A stretch of DNA of 18,149 bases from contig JBHEMT010000139.1 of assembly GCA_046262435.1 (NCBI GenBank), forward strand, positions 1 to 18,149, given 5' to 3'. Under the pieces are notes generated by a model. That model saw nothing but the letters and a program-made list of their open reading frames with translations, did not search any database and had not been told where the DNA came from. The position numbers and the translations under genes are program-made. Below, piece by piece: positions 6,123-13,414 of the stretch (the stretch's first letter is position 1; the number at the start of each line of letters is the position of its first letter). This DNA is from JBHEMT01 sp046262435 (GTDB lineage Bacteria; Chloroflexota; Dormibacteria; Aeolococcales; Aeolococcaceae).

Positions 6123-6554
6123 ATGGCCATCCGCACCGATGAGGCATCCACCAGTTCCGTGCACACCGGTGTTGACGAGAGCCTGCGTGGGCTTGGCACC
6201 GACGTCGCCGACCACGTCAAACGGCTGATCCAGCTGGAGATCGAGCTGGCCAAGGCGCAGGCCAAGGCCTCGGCCAAGAGCGTTGCCATCGGCGTGGGGC
6301 TGGTGGTCGTGGGACTGCTCTTCCTGCTCTACGCGATTGCCTACTTCCTCGCCCCGATTGCCACCCACTTCGGACTCTGGGCGGGATGGCTGATCGAAGG
6401 CGTGGTTTTCCTGGTGGTGTTCGCGGTGCTGGCCCTGCTCGGTTACCGCCTGATCAAGCGGGGCATCAAGGGTGGTGTTGTCACCGCGGGCGAGGTCAAG
6501 GGCAACCTGACCGGAACCGTGGAGTCGGTCAAGGGGAGGAACTGGCGTGGCTGA
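6123..6554 (+). CDS. DUF1469/holin-X-like small membrane protein (143 aa)
   Basis: Inner-membrane protein with two close hydrophobic segments (about 53-76 and 86-108) after an acidic/amphipathic N-terminal helix rich in Lys/Ala (VKRLIQLEIELAKAQAKASA). This is the pattern of the 'phage holin family/DUF1469' proteins, which are ordinary chromosomal genes of unknown function in actinobacteria and relatives. The GAGG ribosome-binding site overlaps the stop of the preceding MerR gene. The 3' end overlaps the start of the DUF3618-like gene by 8 nt, a very common pairing for this family. The C-terminal tail (GGVVTAGEVKGNLTGTVESV) is polar and likely cytoplasmic. Despite the family name there is no endolysin or other phage gene nearby, so a role in envelope maintenance or stress is more likely than lysis. 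Confidence 0.75.
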   Translation: MAIRTDEASTSSVHTGVDESLRGLGTDVADHVKRLIQLEIELAKAQAKASAKSVAIGVGLVVVGLLFLLYAIAYFLAPIATHFGLWAGWLIEGVVFLVVFAVLALLGYRLIKRGIKGGVVTAGEVKGNLTGTVESVKGRNWRG

Positions 6555-7038
6555 TGACGTGCAGGCGGCCAGGGCCGAAATCGAACGCGAACGGGTTGCC
6601 CTCAACTCCACCCTGGACCGACTCGAGGCCAAGGTGCATCGCGAGCTTGACTGGAAGACGAAGGTGCGCCGCCAGGCGCCCAAGCTGATCGCGATCGGCG
6701 TCGGCGTCGCCGCCGTCGCGGTTGCCGGAATCGTTGCCGCCAAGGTCATCCGTGATCGGCGCCGCAAGGACATTGTCGGCCGCCTCAAGGACGTCGTGTC
6801 CTTCGACGACCTCAAGGGGGAACTGCAGAACGTGCGCGAGGAGCTGGCCCACCGGCGTGCGGGCAAGCCCACCGACAACGAGCCCCTGTGGGCCAAGGCG
6901 GCGATCAAGGCGGCGGTTGCCGGGGCCACGGTGGCGAGCACGTACGCGGCTCGGCAGATGGTCAGCAAGTACGACGCCGGTGACCCCAAGGACATCAGGC
7001 CTGGCGAGGCGGCCGGCCGGGCAGCCAAGGCTGTCTAG
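6547..7038 (+). CDS. DUF3618-like membrane-associated protein (163 aa)
   Basis: The start is GTG 6547, overlapping the previous gene by 8 nt, with a strong AGGGGAGGA ribosome-binding site at about 6533-6541. The N-terminus (ARAEIERERVALNSTLDRLEAKV) is the heptad-like helix that marks DUF3618 proteins. It is followed by a basic patch, one membrane segment (about 47-65, LIAIGVGVAAVAVAGIVAA), another basic patch (KVIRDRRRKDIVGR), a second amphipathic region and a weakly hydrophobic Ala-rich stretch near 120-140 that might re-enter the membrane. Function is unknown in the family. The coupling to a DUF1469 protein and to HspR-like and receiver regulators upstream suggests a small envelope-stress module. 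The PBP gene 71 nt downstream appears to have its own promoter. Confidence 0.7.
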   Translation: MADDVQAARAEIERERVALNSTLDRLEAKVHRELDWKTKVRRQAPKLIAIGVGVAAVAVAGIVAAKVIRDRRRKDIVGRLKDVVSFDDLKGELQNVREELAHRRAGKPTDNEPLWAKAAIKAAVAGATVASTYAARQMVSKYDAGDPKDIRPGEAAGRAAKAV

Positions 7039-7097
7039 CGGCGGCCCTTCGCGGCGCAATCGGCTGTCCCGCGTCGCCGCGACCCTCTCCCTCTGCC

Positions 7098-7103
7098 TAG
7101 GAT
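7098..7103 (+). promoter_or_regulatory. -10 box of an apparently leaderless PBP transcript
   Basis: TAGGAT ends exactly 6 nt before ATG 7110, placing the expected transcription start on the A of the start codon. No Shine-Dalgarno sequence precedes the ATG and the sequence 17-18 nt upstream (near 7074-7080) is not -35 like. Confidence 0.45.
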
Positions 7104-7109
7104 GAACCG

Positions 7110-9374
7110 ATGAGAGCAGAGGGCCCCCCGCGCCGTCCGGCCAACCTGCCTCGCGGCCGTGACGGTGGCGGGGTGCCACCCTCGGGTTCGGGCCGCGGGA
7201 CCGGCGTACGCCGCTTGCTGAAGATCGGCGCGGCGCTGTTTGCCCTGGGGTGCGGGGTGCTCGGGGCGATGATTGCCTACGCGGCGGTGACCCTCCCCGA
7301 TGTCAATGACATCGGCAAGCGCACCGGGACCATCCGGCTCTTCGCGAGCGACGGCCACACGGTGATTGCCGAGCTCGGCCACGACCAACGCAGCGTGAAA
7401 ACAGTTCCCATCGACCAAATCGCGCCCCTGCTCAAGCAGGCCACCGTGTCCGCCGAGGACCGCAACTTCTACGAGGAGGGGGCCTTCAACGTCCCCCGGG
7501 TCGCCAAGGCTCTTTTCGTCGACGTCATCGCCCGGCATCCCACCCAGGGCGCAAGCACGATCACCCAGCAGCTCGCCAAGCAGGCCTTCTTCGTCACCGA
7601 CAGGCAGACCGCCGCCAAGTCGCCGTTTCGCAAGCTGCGCGAGGCTTTGCTCGCCAACCAGATCGACCAGAAGTACACCAAGGACCAGATCCTGGAGAAG
7701 TACCTCAACCTGATCTACTACGGCGAGAACGCGTACGGGATTGAGATGGCCTCGCAGCGCTACTTCGGCAAGGACGCCGGCCAGCTCGACCTTCGCGAGG
7801 CCAGCCTGCTCGCCGGGCTGCCGCAGGCGCCATCGTTCCTCGACCCCTTCAACAACGCCAATGCAGCCTATGCGCGGCAGCACTACGTGCTGATCCGCCT
7901 GGTGGCGGATGGCAAGGTGAGCCAGGCCGATGCCGCGGCGGTGGACCCGCTGGTCGGCGGCCCGGGTGGCGACCAGGCGGCCCAGCAGCAGAACCAGACC
8001 GCCCTGCTTACCGACCTCAAGCACGGCCACTCTTCGACAGCCGGTTCTGCGCCTCACTTTGCCCAGTACGTCCAGAACCAACTGCAGCAGCGCTTCGGTG
8101 ACGACCCGGCGGCGATCAGCGGCAATCTCGACGTGACCACCACCCTGAACATCGACTATCAGAACAAGGCGGACGCATCGGTGAAGGCGGGAGTGGCCAA
8201 GCTCGCCAAGGAGACCTCTGACCCCACGCTGCAGACCAACAACGGTGCGCTGCTGATGATCAACTCGCACACCGGCAACATCGAGGCGATGGTCGGTTCG
8301 GCCGACTACAACAACTCCGACATCGCCGGCGAGTTCAACGTGGTCACCGCGCAACGCCGCCCCGGTTCCTCCTTCAAGCCGTACGACTATGAGACTGCGT
8401 TTCGCAACGGCAAGGCCAAGCCTGACTCGATCCTCCAGGACACCCCCAACGAGTCCCGCCGGCTCGGCGGGGTACAGGACTTCGACCGCTCCTTCAAGGG
8501 GCCGATCACTGCGGCGCGCTCGCTGCTGCTGTCACGCAACGTATCGACCGAGCAACTCGCTGACGTGGCCGGCATCCAGAACATCATCGACTTCGCGCAC
8601 TCCCTGGGTGTCGACCCCAACCATGACAGTCTGCAGCCCAATCTCTCGACCGCGATCGGTTCCTCCAGCGTGCGCATGATCGAGCACGCGGCTGCCTACG
8701 CGGCCTTCTCCAACGGCGGGCAGAAGGTCAGCTCGCGCGCCGTCCTCCGGGTGGTGGATCGCGACTCTGGGCGAGTGTTGCTCGATGAGCCGCAGCCGGC
8801 CGGGGAGGGAACGGTGATGGCCCCGGCCGAGGCCTACAGCATTACCAAGATTCTGCGCGGCTACGCAAAGCAGTGGAACCTGCCCTTCAATGTCCCCACC
8901 GCGGGCAAGTCGGGAACCACCGACAACTTCGTCGACGCCTGGTACATGGTCTACACGCCGGACCACGTGGTGGCCACGTGGGCCGGGCGCACACTCTCGG
9001 CGCAGCCGGGCGAGCTTCCCATGGACCAGGTGTTCGGCACCACCGAGGGGCGGATGGTGGCGGTTCCCTTCATCAACTCCCTGGGCCTGCCGAGCAAGGA
9101 GTTCACCCCGGTCAGCGGCTCGCTGCCGGACTGCAACCCCAGCGACGCGGCGGTGGCCAGCGGGATCAGCAGCGGCTGTCCCAGCCCGACGCCGAGCCCC
9201 AGCCCGAGTGCGAGCCCGTCACCCAGCGCCTCGCCGTCGCCGACACCGACCGACATCCCCACGGCGGTTCCCAGCATCGTCCCGGTGGTGACGCCGTGCC
9301 CGACCACCTCGCCGTCACCCGGTGCACCGACCGCAACGGCGACCGCGAGCCCGCTGCCCAGCAACTGTCCCTAA
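7110..9374 (+). CDS. class A penicillin-binding protein, bifunctional transglycosylase/transpeptidase (754 aa)
   Basis: Membrane-anchored cell-wall synthase that polymerises lipid II and cross-links peptidoglycan outside the membrane. A basic cytoplasmic N-terminus is followed by one membrane segment (about 36-60). The GT51 domain shows catalytic Glu116 in SAEDRNFYEEGAFN, then GASTITQQLAKQ (147-158), RKLREALLANQI, and ILEKYLNLIYYGENAYGIEMAS. The transpeptidase domain has SxxK at Ser420-Lys423 (RPGSSFKPYD), SxN at Ser475-Asn477 (LLSRNVS) and KSG at 600-602 (KSGTTDN). All motifs are intact. The C-terminus after about residue 670 is a Ser/Pro/Thr-rich tail with four cysteines (675, 690, 730, 753). 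The start ATG follows a TAGGAT box by 6 nt and has no ribosome-binding site, so the mRNA may be leaderless. It follows the DUF1469/DUF3618 pair on the same strand and converges on the zinc-ribbon gene. Confidence 0.95.
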   Translation: MRAEGPPRRPANLPRGRDGGGVPPSGSGRGTGVRRLLKIGAALFALGCGVLGAMIAYAAVTLPDVNDIGKRTGTIRLFASDGHTVIAELGHDQRSVKTVPIDQIAPLLKQATVSAEDRNFYEEGAFNVPRVAKALFVDVIARHPTQGASTITQQLAKQAFFVTDRQTAAKSPFRKLREALLANQIDQKYTKDQILEKYLNLIYYGENAYGIEMASQRYFGKDAGQLDLREASLLAGLPQAPSFLDPFNNANAAYARQHYVLIRLVADGKVSQADAAAVDPLVGGPGGDQAAQQQNQTALLTDLKHGHSSTAGSAPHFAQYVQNQLQQRFGDDPAAISGNLDVTTTLNIDYQNKADASVKAGVAKLAKETSDPTLQTNNGALLMINSHTGNIEAMVGSADYNNSDIAGEFNVVTAQRRPGSSFKPYDYETAFRNGKAKPDSILQDTPNESRRLGGVQDFDRSFKGPITAARSLLLSRNVSTEQLADVAGIQNIIDFAHSLGVDPNHDSLQPNLSTAIGSSSVRMIEHAAAYAAFSNGGQKVSSRAVLRVVDRDSGRVLLDEPQPAGEGTVMAPAEAYSITKILRGYAKQWNLPFNVPTAGKSGTTDNFVDAWYMVYTPDHVVATWAGRTLSAQPGELPMDQVFGTTEGRMVAVPFINSLGLPSKEFTPVSGSLPDCNPSDAAVASGISSGCPSPTPSPSPSASPSPSASPSPTPTDIPTAVPSIVPVVTPCPTTSPSPGAPTATATASPLPSNCP
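9180..9371 (+). repeat. low-complexity Pro/Ser/Thr-coding tail of the PBP gene
   Basis: The last 64 codons of the PBP gene encode an imperfect SPSPSAS-type repeat followed by a Pro/Thr/Ala stretch (residues 691-754). The DNA repeats are short and irregular (agccc, gagcccg and tcgccg units), which could allow slippage in length. Such tails often span the cell wall or are glycosylated. Confidence 0.6.
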
Positions 9375-9385
9375 CCCTGGTCCTC

Positions 9386-9407
9386 CGCCGCTGCGACCCA
9401 CGCGGCG
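9386..9407. terminator. hairpin between convergent PBP and zinc-ribbon genes
   Basis: CGCCGC at 9386-9391 pairs with GCGGCG at 9402-9407 around a 10-nt loop in the 39-nt gap between two convergent stop codons. It has no T-run on either strand, so it would be a weak bidirectional terminator at best. Confidence 0.3.
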
Positions 9408-9413
9408 CGACAC

Positions 9414-9764
9414 TCAGACCTGGCCGACGAGCTCCTTGAAGCCGCCGCGCAGCTCGCTGAGCATCGAGTGCACATCGAGGACCTCGTCCGCGGAGATCGG
9501 CTCGGTGAGCACCTCGGCTGGACGGGGCTCATCGAATAGACGCGGACGGGGAGCTTCGGCCTCCTCGCCATCAACCTCGGCGCCTTCGCCCTGAAAGACG
9601 ATCTGAAGCAGGTTCTCGTCCTTGCACGCGGTGCAGGTCACCCGGACCAGGGCTCGGTTGCCCTGCTGGGCAAGCACGTTGATATCGCAGTCGGCCATGT
9701 TCTGACCACACGCTGAACACCGGTAGCGACGGGCCTGGGAACGGAGCAGCTGGGTCAGATCCAC
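9414..9764 (-). CDS. small zinc-ribbon protein of unknown function (116 aa)
   Basis: Two CxxC pairs (CSAC at 16-19, CTAC at 44-47) separated by about 24 residues form a likely zinc ribbon; a further Cys26 (in QNMADCD) may or may not take part. After the ribbon comes an acidic stretch (GEGAEVDGEEAEAPRP) and a C-terminal helical segment ISADEVLDVHSMLSELRGGFKELV. I do not recognise the family. GTG 9764 was chosen because a TATACT box ends exactly 6 nt before it, as expected for a leaderless mRNA. A longer frame starting at TTG 9797 would place the promoter inside the coding sequence. The gene lies 57 nt behind the histidine kinase gene on the same strand and may also be read from it. Roles in nucleic-acid binding or as a protein adaptor are common for such ribbons, but nothing here decides. 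Confidence 0.65.
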   Translation of the reverse strand: MDLTQLLRSQARRYRCSACGQNMADCDINVLAQQGNRALVRVTCTACKDENLLQIVFQGEGAEVDGEEAEAPRPRLFDEPRPAEVLTEPISADEVLDVHSMLSELRGGFKELVGQV

Positions 9765-9770
9765 GATCCA

Positions 9771-9776
9771 AGTATA
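9771..9776 (-). promoter_or_regulatory. -10 box of an apparently leaderless zinc-ribbon transcript
   Basis: On the minus strand TATACT occupies 9776-9771, followed by 6 nt (tggatc) and GTG 9764. A partial -35 (GTTTGG, 9799-9794) sits 17 nt upstream. No Shine-Dalgarno sequence precedes the GTG. Confidence 0.5.
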
Positions 9777-9821
9777 GGCAGGGGGCCGGTCGACCAAACC
9801 GCCGGGAGAGGCGGCCCGCGG

Positions 9822-11081
9822 TCATCCGGCGGGGGTCCGGCGACGCAGAACCACGGTGAACGTGGTCCCCCGGCCGGGCTCGGAGACGACCTCGATATCG
9901 CCGTGCTGAGCCCGGGCCAGCTCGCGGGACTGCCAGAGGCCGAGGCCCGCACCACGGATGTGGCTGTTCTCGGGGGTGACGATCCTGCCGAAGTGGGAGA
10001 AGAGCATGGGCAGGTGCTTGGCGGCGATGCCCAGACCCTGATCGCGGACCCCGAGGGCGGCCCATTCGCCGCGCGCGGAGACCTCGACGCAGATGTCACC
10101 GCCCGCGGGCGAGTACTTGAGGGCGTTGTCGAGCAGGTTGCTGACGATGGTGCGCAGCCCAGCCTCGTCGGCGAGAACCAGTACCGGATCGGCCGGTGCC
10201 ACCACCTGGATCCGGTGCGCCGGGGAGAGCGATCGAGGGGGCGCGGCAGCCGCCTCGCGGGCCATCTGGCAGAGGTCGACCGTGACCACCTTGGCGGGGA
10301 TGAGCGAGGAGCCCTGGAGGCGGACGGACACGAGCATGGTGTTGACCAGCTCGTTCATCTCGGCGACCTTGCTCTGCAGGATGGGCAGCACCCGCTCGGC
10401 TGCGGGGCTGACCACGCCCAGGCTGCCGTCGGCGAGCATCTCCAGGTACCCCGCCAGGACCGCGATCGGGCTGCGCAGCTCGTGCGAGGCGACCTGCAGC
10501 AGGTGCGACTTGGTCCGTTCCAGCTCGGCCAGGCGATGGGTCTCCGCGCGGGCGAGCTCGGCCGCTGCGGACTGCCGAGCTGTCGCGTCCTCGGCCTGGC
10601 GGAGCCGGACCTCCGACTCCCGCCGCGCGGAGTCGTCGCGGAAGGCGACCACGGCACCCACGATGCGGCTGCCGCTGTGCACCGGGGCTGAGGAGATGAG
10701 TGCCGGGAAGGTGCTGCCGTCGCGGCGGGTCAGTTGCTCGTCGCCGCTCCAGGGAACGCCCGACGTGATGACCCCGAGGAGTGGGCACACGGCGAGCGAA
10801 TCCCCCCGCCCCGCAGGCTCGGTCTGGTGGATCGCGGAGTGGGCGTGACGGCCGAGGAGGTCCGCGCCAGACCAGCCAAGCAGGCGCTGGGCAGCGGGGT
10901 TAACAAAGGTGAAACGGCCGTCCACGTCGGTGGCATAGACGCCCTCGGCAAGGCTCTCGTTGATCGCTCGCAGGAAGTCCAGCTGGCTCTGGGCTGAGCC
11001 GTCGACCCCGCCGGCCAGCAGGCCCAAGGGCCTGGCCGATGAGCTCTGCGGAGAGCGACTGTGTCGCTTCACGCGGGCCAT
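9822..11081 (-). CDS. soluble PAS-domain sensor histidine kinase (419 aa)
   Basis: Cytoplasmic two-component kinase with no membrane segment or signal peptide. A PAS domain spans about 33-150 (INESLAEGVYATDVDGRFTFVNPAAQRLLGW, DGSTFPALIS, GAVVAFRDDSARRE). A coiled helix (155-190) leads to HisKA with phosphoacceptor His200 in ASHELRSPIAVLAGYLEM. The ATPase domain has the N box NLLDNALKYSP (315-325), G1 DQGLGI (347-352), F box HFGRIVTP and G2 GAGLGL (377-382). ATG 11081 was preferred; upstream in-frame extension to 11360 runs through the oppositely oriented Cys-rich gene and its promoter. The PAS core has a CPLLG segment around Cys99; a heme or flavin ligand cannot be assigned. No response regulator is adjacent. 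It is clearly paralogous to the kinase at 16930-18132: both share the FGRIVTPxNSHIxGxGLGL stretch and the same SELxxPxAV helix pattern. Confidence 0.9.
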   Translation of the reverse strand: MARVKRHSRSPQSSSARPLGLLAGGVDGSAQSQLDFLRAINESLAEGVYATDVDGRFTFVNPAAQRLLGWSGADLLGRHAHSAIHQTEPAGRGDSLAVCPLLGVITSGVPWSGDEQLTRRDGSTFPALISSAPVHSGSRIVGAVVAFRDDSARRESEVRLRQAEDATARQSAAAELARAETHRLAELERTKSHLLQVASHELRSPIAVLAGYLEMLADGSLGVVSPAAERVLPILQSKVAEMNELVNTMLVSVRLQGSSLIPAKVVTVDLCQMAREAAAAPPRSLSPAHRIQVVAPADPVLVLADEAGLRTIVSNLLDNALKYSPAGGDICVEVSARGEWAALGVRDQGLGIAAKHLPMLFSHFGRIVTPENSHIRGAGLGLWQSRELARAQHGDIEVVSEPGRGTTFTVVLRRRTPAG

Positions 11082-11127
11082 GATGGCAGTGATCTCATAG
11101 CCAGGGTGTCTGCGAATCGCGGGGCCA

Positions 11128-11157
11128 TTGGTTGCGCCGCCCGGAGGGGGTGATAAT
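11128..11157 (+). promoter_or_regulatory. promoter of an apparently leaderless Cys-rich gene
   Basis: TTGGTT (11128-11133) and GATAAT (11152-11157) are 18 nt apart, and the -10 box ends exactly 6 nt before ATG 11164. A GGAGGGGG run lies 13 nt before the ATG, too far for a normal ribosome-binding site. The element occupies the 82-nt gap divergent from the histidine kinase, so the two genes may share control. Confidence 0.55.
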
Positions 11158-11163
11158 CCGGAC

Positions 11164-11922
11164 ATGCCGTTCTGGTCCCGCGCACGGGACACAGCCGCAG
11201 TCCCTCCCGGCCCGGACGACGCCTCGCCGGATACCCCTCCGGTCGCGGGTGATTCCCAGCCCCCGGCCATCGGCGAACCCTTGTGCAGCCGGGTGGACTG
11301 CAGCGCGCGCGATGCCGCGGCCTGCGCGTACGTTGACCGGAGGGGCCGGCCCTGTCCCACCGCCTGGTGCCCGCTTCATCAGATCCGGGTGCAGGGCCAT
11401 GCCTTCTGCGCCAGGCATGGCGGGGTGGTCACCGCGGTGCTTGCCGGCGACACCGAATCGCCGTTCCCCGATCTCGACAACCGGGCCCCCTCGCTTGCCC
11501 AGTTCGTTGGCCAGGCGGTGAGCAGCGCCATGGTCGATGCGATGCGCGAGGCCTGGCCCGGGGACCTGCAGCTTGGCGTGTACGCGGTGAAGCTCAGTTA
11601 CCTCGGTCCTGAGCGGCGCCGGTCGTGGAGCCGCAAGTGGACGATGTTCTCCCACCAGGGCGACGAGGTGGCGGTGGTTCTGGCTGTGGCCGAGGATCGG
11701 GACGATGTGGTGATGGTGCGCGTCGACTCGGACACGGTTGCCGAGCTGGTGCCGCCGTGGATCGCCGACCGCGCCACCGCCGGTGACGAGCAGGTTCGAC
11801 AAGCATTCTACGCTTCGGTCGTCGACGCAGCCCGCCGGGCTGTGGCGGCTGCATATGCCCGGGAATCAGTCCTGCGCCGGCGGGACCTGCCGGGCTGGAG
11901 CGGGCCGACCCCGCCCAGGTGA
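11164..11922 (+). CDS. hypothetical protein with Cys/His-rich N-terminal cluster (252 aa)
   Basis: I do not recognise the family. After a Pro-rich N-terminus (1-38) comes a dense metal-binding type cluster: Cys41, Cys46, Cys54, Cys64, Cys69, His72, Cys82 and His85, within CSRVDC, GRPCPTAWCPLH and HAFCARHGG. This could hold two zinc ions in a treble-clef or cross-brace arrangement. Residues 95-245 look like a compact alpha/beta domain: PSLAQFVGQAVSSAMVDAMREAW, GVYAVKLSYLG, RRSWSRKWTMFSHQGDEVAVVLAVAEDRDDVVMVRVDS, ending in a helix with basic residues. ATG 11164 was chosen because of the -10 box 6 nt upstream; a TTG at 11128 would lie in the -35. The gene is divergent from the PAS kinase. No membrane segment. 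It may be a zinc-dependent adaptor or nucleic-acid binder; that is only a guess. Confidence 0.6.
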   Translation: MPFWSRARDTAAVPPGPDDASPDTPPVAGDSQPPAIGEPLCSRVDCSARDAAACAYVDRRGRPCPTAWCPLHQIRVQGHAFCARHGGVVTAVLAGDTESPFPDLDNRAPSLAQFVGQAVSSAMVDAMREAWPGDLQLGVYAVKLSYLGPERRRSWSRKWTMFSHQGDEVAVVLAVAEDRDDVVMVRVDSDTVAELVPPWIADRATAGDEQVRQAFYASVVDAARRAVAAAYARESVLRRRDLPGWSGPTPPR

Positions 11923-11988
11923 ACCCCCGTCGGTCGCTCCGTTCGGCAGGACCCGGGCGGTTTCTGCCACCGTGCAGTGTCACCAAGG

Positions 11989-12014
11989 TTGACAGTGGCG
12001 CGCCGAAGTATCAC
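11989..12014 (+). promoter_or_regulatory. possible promoter of the paired module genes
   Basis: A perfect TTGACA lies at 11989-11994. The nearest -10 like hexamer is TATCAC at 12009-12014, giving a 14-nt spacer, shorter than usual. The mRNA would carry a leader of about 30 nt containing the GGGAGAAG ribosome-binding site at 12039-12046. Confidence 0.35.
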
Positions 12015-12052
12015 CCTCGCCGCGCCAGCCGCCTACACGGGAGAAGCAAAGA

Positions 12053-12823
12053 ATGTCCAAGCACCAGTTGCTCTACCTCGCCATCGCCGTCGTGGTGGTG
12101 GTCGCCGTGATCATGCTGATCGCCTCAGCGGTGCGCAAGCGGCGCTCCAACCAGCTGCGTAGCCAGTTCGGGCCGGAGTACGACCGCACGCTGCAGACTG
12201 CGGGCAGTCGCCGCAACGCCGAAGCCGAGCTCGCCGGTCGGGCCGAGCGCCGCAAGAGTTTCGAGGTGCGCCCGCTTGAGCCGGGGTCCCGGCAGCGCTA
12301 CGAGCAGCAGTGGCAGGGCGTGCAGGCGGGATTCGTCGATGCGCCGGCGCAGAGCGTCCGCCAGGCCGACGCCCTGGTCACCCAGTTGATGACCGAGCGG
12401 GGCTACCCGATGGCGGAGTTCGAGCAGCGCTCCGCCGATGTCTCGGTGGACCACCCCCGTGAGGTCGAGGACTACCGCCGGGCGCACGCGATCTCTCGAG
12501 CCAACGACGACAACAAGGCGACCACCGAGGACCTCCGCCAGGCCATGACCCACTACCGCTCCCTGTTCGGCGGACTGCTCCACGACGGCGAGCAAAGTTC
12601 CAGCGCGGGAGCGGGCGGCACCGCTTCCGGGACGGGCGAGCGTCCCCGCGAGGCTCAGGGCCAGCGTGATTCGGCGGACCTCCCCGCGGGGGTGGGGGGC
12701 AGTTCCGGCCAGCGCGAGCCCGGCGTCGCCACAGAGCAGCGCGAGTCCGGTCGGTCGCAGGGCCAGGACGGTGCCCTGGATCAGCCGCGCGGCGGCGTGC
12801 AGAGCGAGGACACTCGGGCATGA
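12053..12823 (+). CDS. membrane-anchored protein with helical module and disordered tail (256 aa)
   Basis: A single N-terminal membrane anchor (about 6-24, LLYLAIAVVVVVAVIMLIASAV) is followed by a basic stop-transfer sequence, giving a cytoplasmic body. The body holds a helical region: RSQFGPEYDRTLQ (36-48), RNAEAELAGRAERRKSF, YEQQWQGVQAGFVDAPAQSVRQADALV (83-109) and TTEDLRQAMTHYRSLFGGLL (157-176). The tail after 180 is Gly/Ser/Gln-rich and probably disordered. I recognise this as a conserved hypothetical type of high-GC soil bacteria, without known function. The ribosome-binding site GGGAGAAG precedes the ATG. The stop overlaps the next start as ATGA (12820-12823), so the two proteins are made together, and the next protein contains a second copy of the same helical module. 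Confidence 0.7.
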   Translation: MSKHQLLYLAIAVVVVVAVIMLIASAVRKRRSNQLRSQFGPEYDRTLQTAGSRRNAEAELAGRAERRKSFEVRPLEPGSRQRYEQQWQGVQAGFVDAPAQSVRQADALVTQLMTERGYPMAEFEQRSADVSVDHPREVEDYRRAHAISRANDDNKATTEDLRQAMTHYRSLFGGLLHDGEQSSSAGAGGTASGTGERPREAQGQRDSADLPAGVGGSSGQREPGVATEQRESGRSQGQDGALDQPRGGVQSEDTRA

Positions 12824-13383
12824 GCGAGCAGGGCGGACGCGACATCTCCACCCAGGATCTCGCCAGCACCGGCGAGCAGCAGGGTGCGGGCCAGCAGGCG
12901 GTGCCCGGCGACGAGCAGGGGCGGCAACCGGAGCCGCTCGGCCATGCAGAGCAGCAGCAGGGCCAGCCTGGCCGCGCGGCAGAGGAGGGCGCACCCCGCC
13001 AGGGCCCCGAGGCGAGGTCGGAACCCGGCGGACCAGCGGGGCAGCCGGCTGGGGGTGGTCATCAGCCGCAGCAGTTCCAGGGGCAGGGGGGAGGCCGCAC
13101 CGACCAGGGCGGCAACGACTCCGGCGGCCTGGTCCAGGACAGCCAGGGCTTTCGCAACCGCTGGACGGAGATCCAGGCGGCCTTCGTTGACGAGCCGCGG
13201 AAGGCCGTCGAGCAGGCCGATGGGCTGGTGGCCGAGGTCATCCAGCACCTGGCGCGCAGTTTCGCCGAGGAGCGTTCCTCGCTGGAGCGCCAATGGGCGG
13301 GGGGCAACTCGGTGTCCACCGAGGACCTGCGCGTCTCCCTCCAGCGCTACCGGCAGTTCTTCCAGACCCTGCTGCGCGACTGA
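12820..13383 (+). CDS. soluble protein with Gln/Gly-rich N-terminus and helical module (187 aa)
   Basis: Coupled to the preceding gene by an ATGA overlap. Residues 1-110 are low-complexity, rich in Gln, Gly, Pro and Glu, and probably disordered. The C-terminal module is helical: FRNRWTEIQAAFVDEPRKAVEQADGLVAEV (111-140) and STEDLRVSLQRYRQFFQTLL (166-185). These match YEQQWQGVQAGFVDAPAQSVRQADALV and TTEDLRQAMTHYRSLFGGLL in the upstream protein in order and spacing, so the pair arose by duplication of one module. It lacks the upstream protein's membrane anchor, so it may form a complex with it at the membrane. No enzymatic motif was found; function unknown. Confidence 0.65.
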   Translation: MSEQGGRDISTQDLASTGEQQGAGQQAVPGDEQGRQPEPLGHAEQQQGQPGRAAEEGAPRQGPEARSEPGGPAGQPAGGGHQPQQFQGQGGGRTDQGGNDSGGLVQDSQGFRNRWTEIQAAFVDEPRKAVEQADGLVAEVIQHLARSFAEERSSLERQWAGGNSVSTEDLRVSLQRYRQFFQTLLRD

Positions 13384-13414
13384 CAGACCCACCCCGAACC
13401 GCCCCGGCCGTCCG

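Noticed and set aside
6123..6554. Prophage lysis gene
   Set aside because: The family is named after holins, but there are no endolysin, spanin or structural phage genes nearby, and pairing with a DUF3618 protein is typical of chromosomal loci.
7035..8354. Long open frame (439 codons) on the minus strand opposite the PBP gene
   Set aside because: It lies wholly against a gene with intact PBP motifs. Its sequence is a low-complexity Val/Gly/Leu/Arg mix without recognisable domains, as expected from antisense of GC-rich coding sequence.
9180..9371. CRISPR-like or tandem repeat array
   Set aside because: The short repeats are in frame, irregular, and encode the Pro/Ser/Thr tail of the PBP.
11082..11360. 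N-terminal extension of the first kinase to 11360
   Set aside because: It would run through the divergent promoter and the 5' part of the Cys-rich gene and adds no PAS-like sequence.
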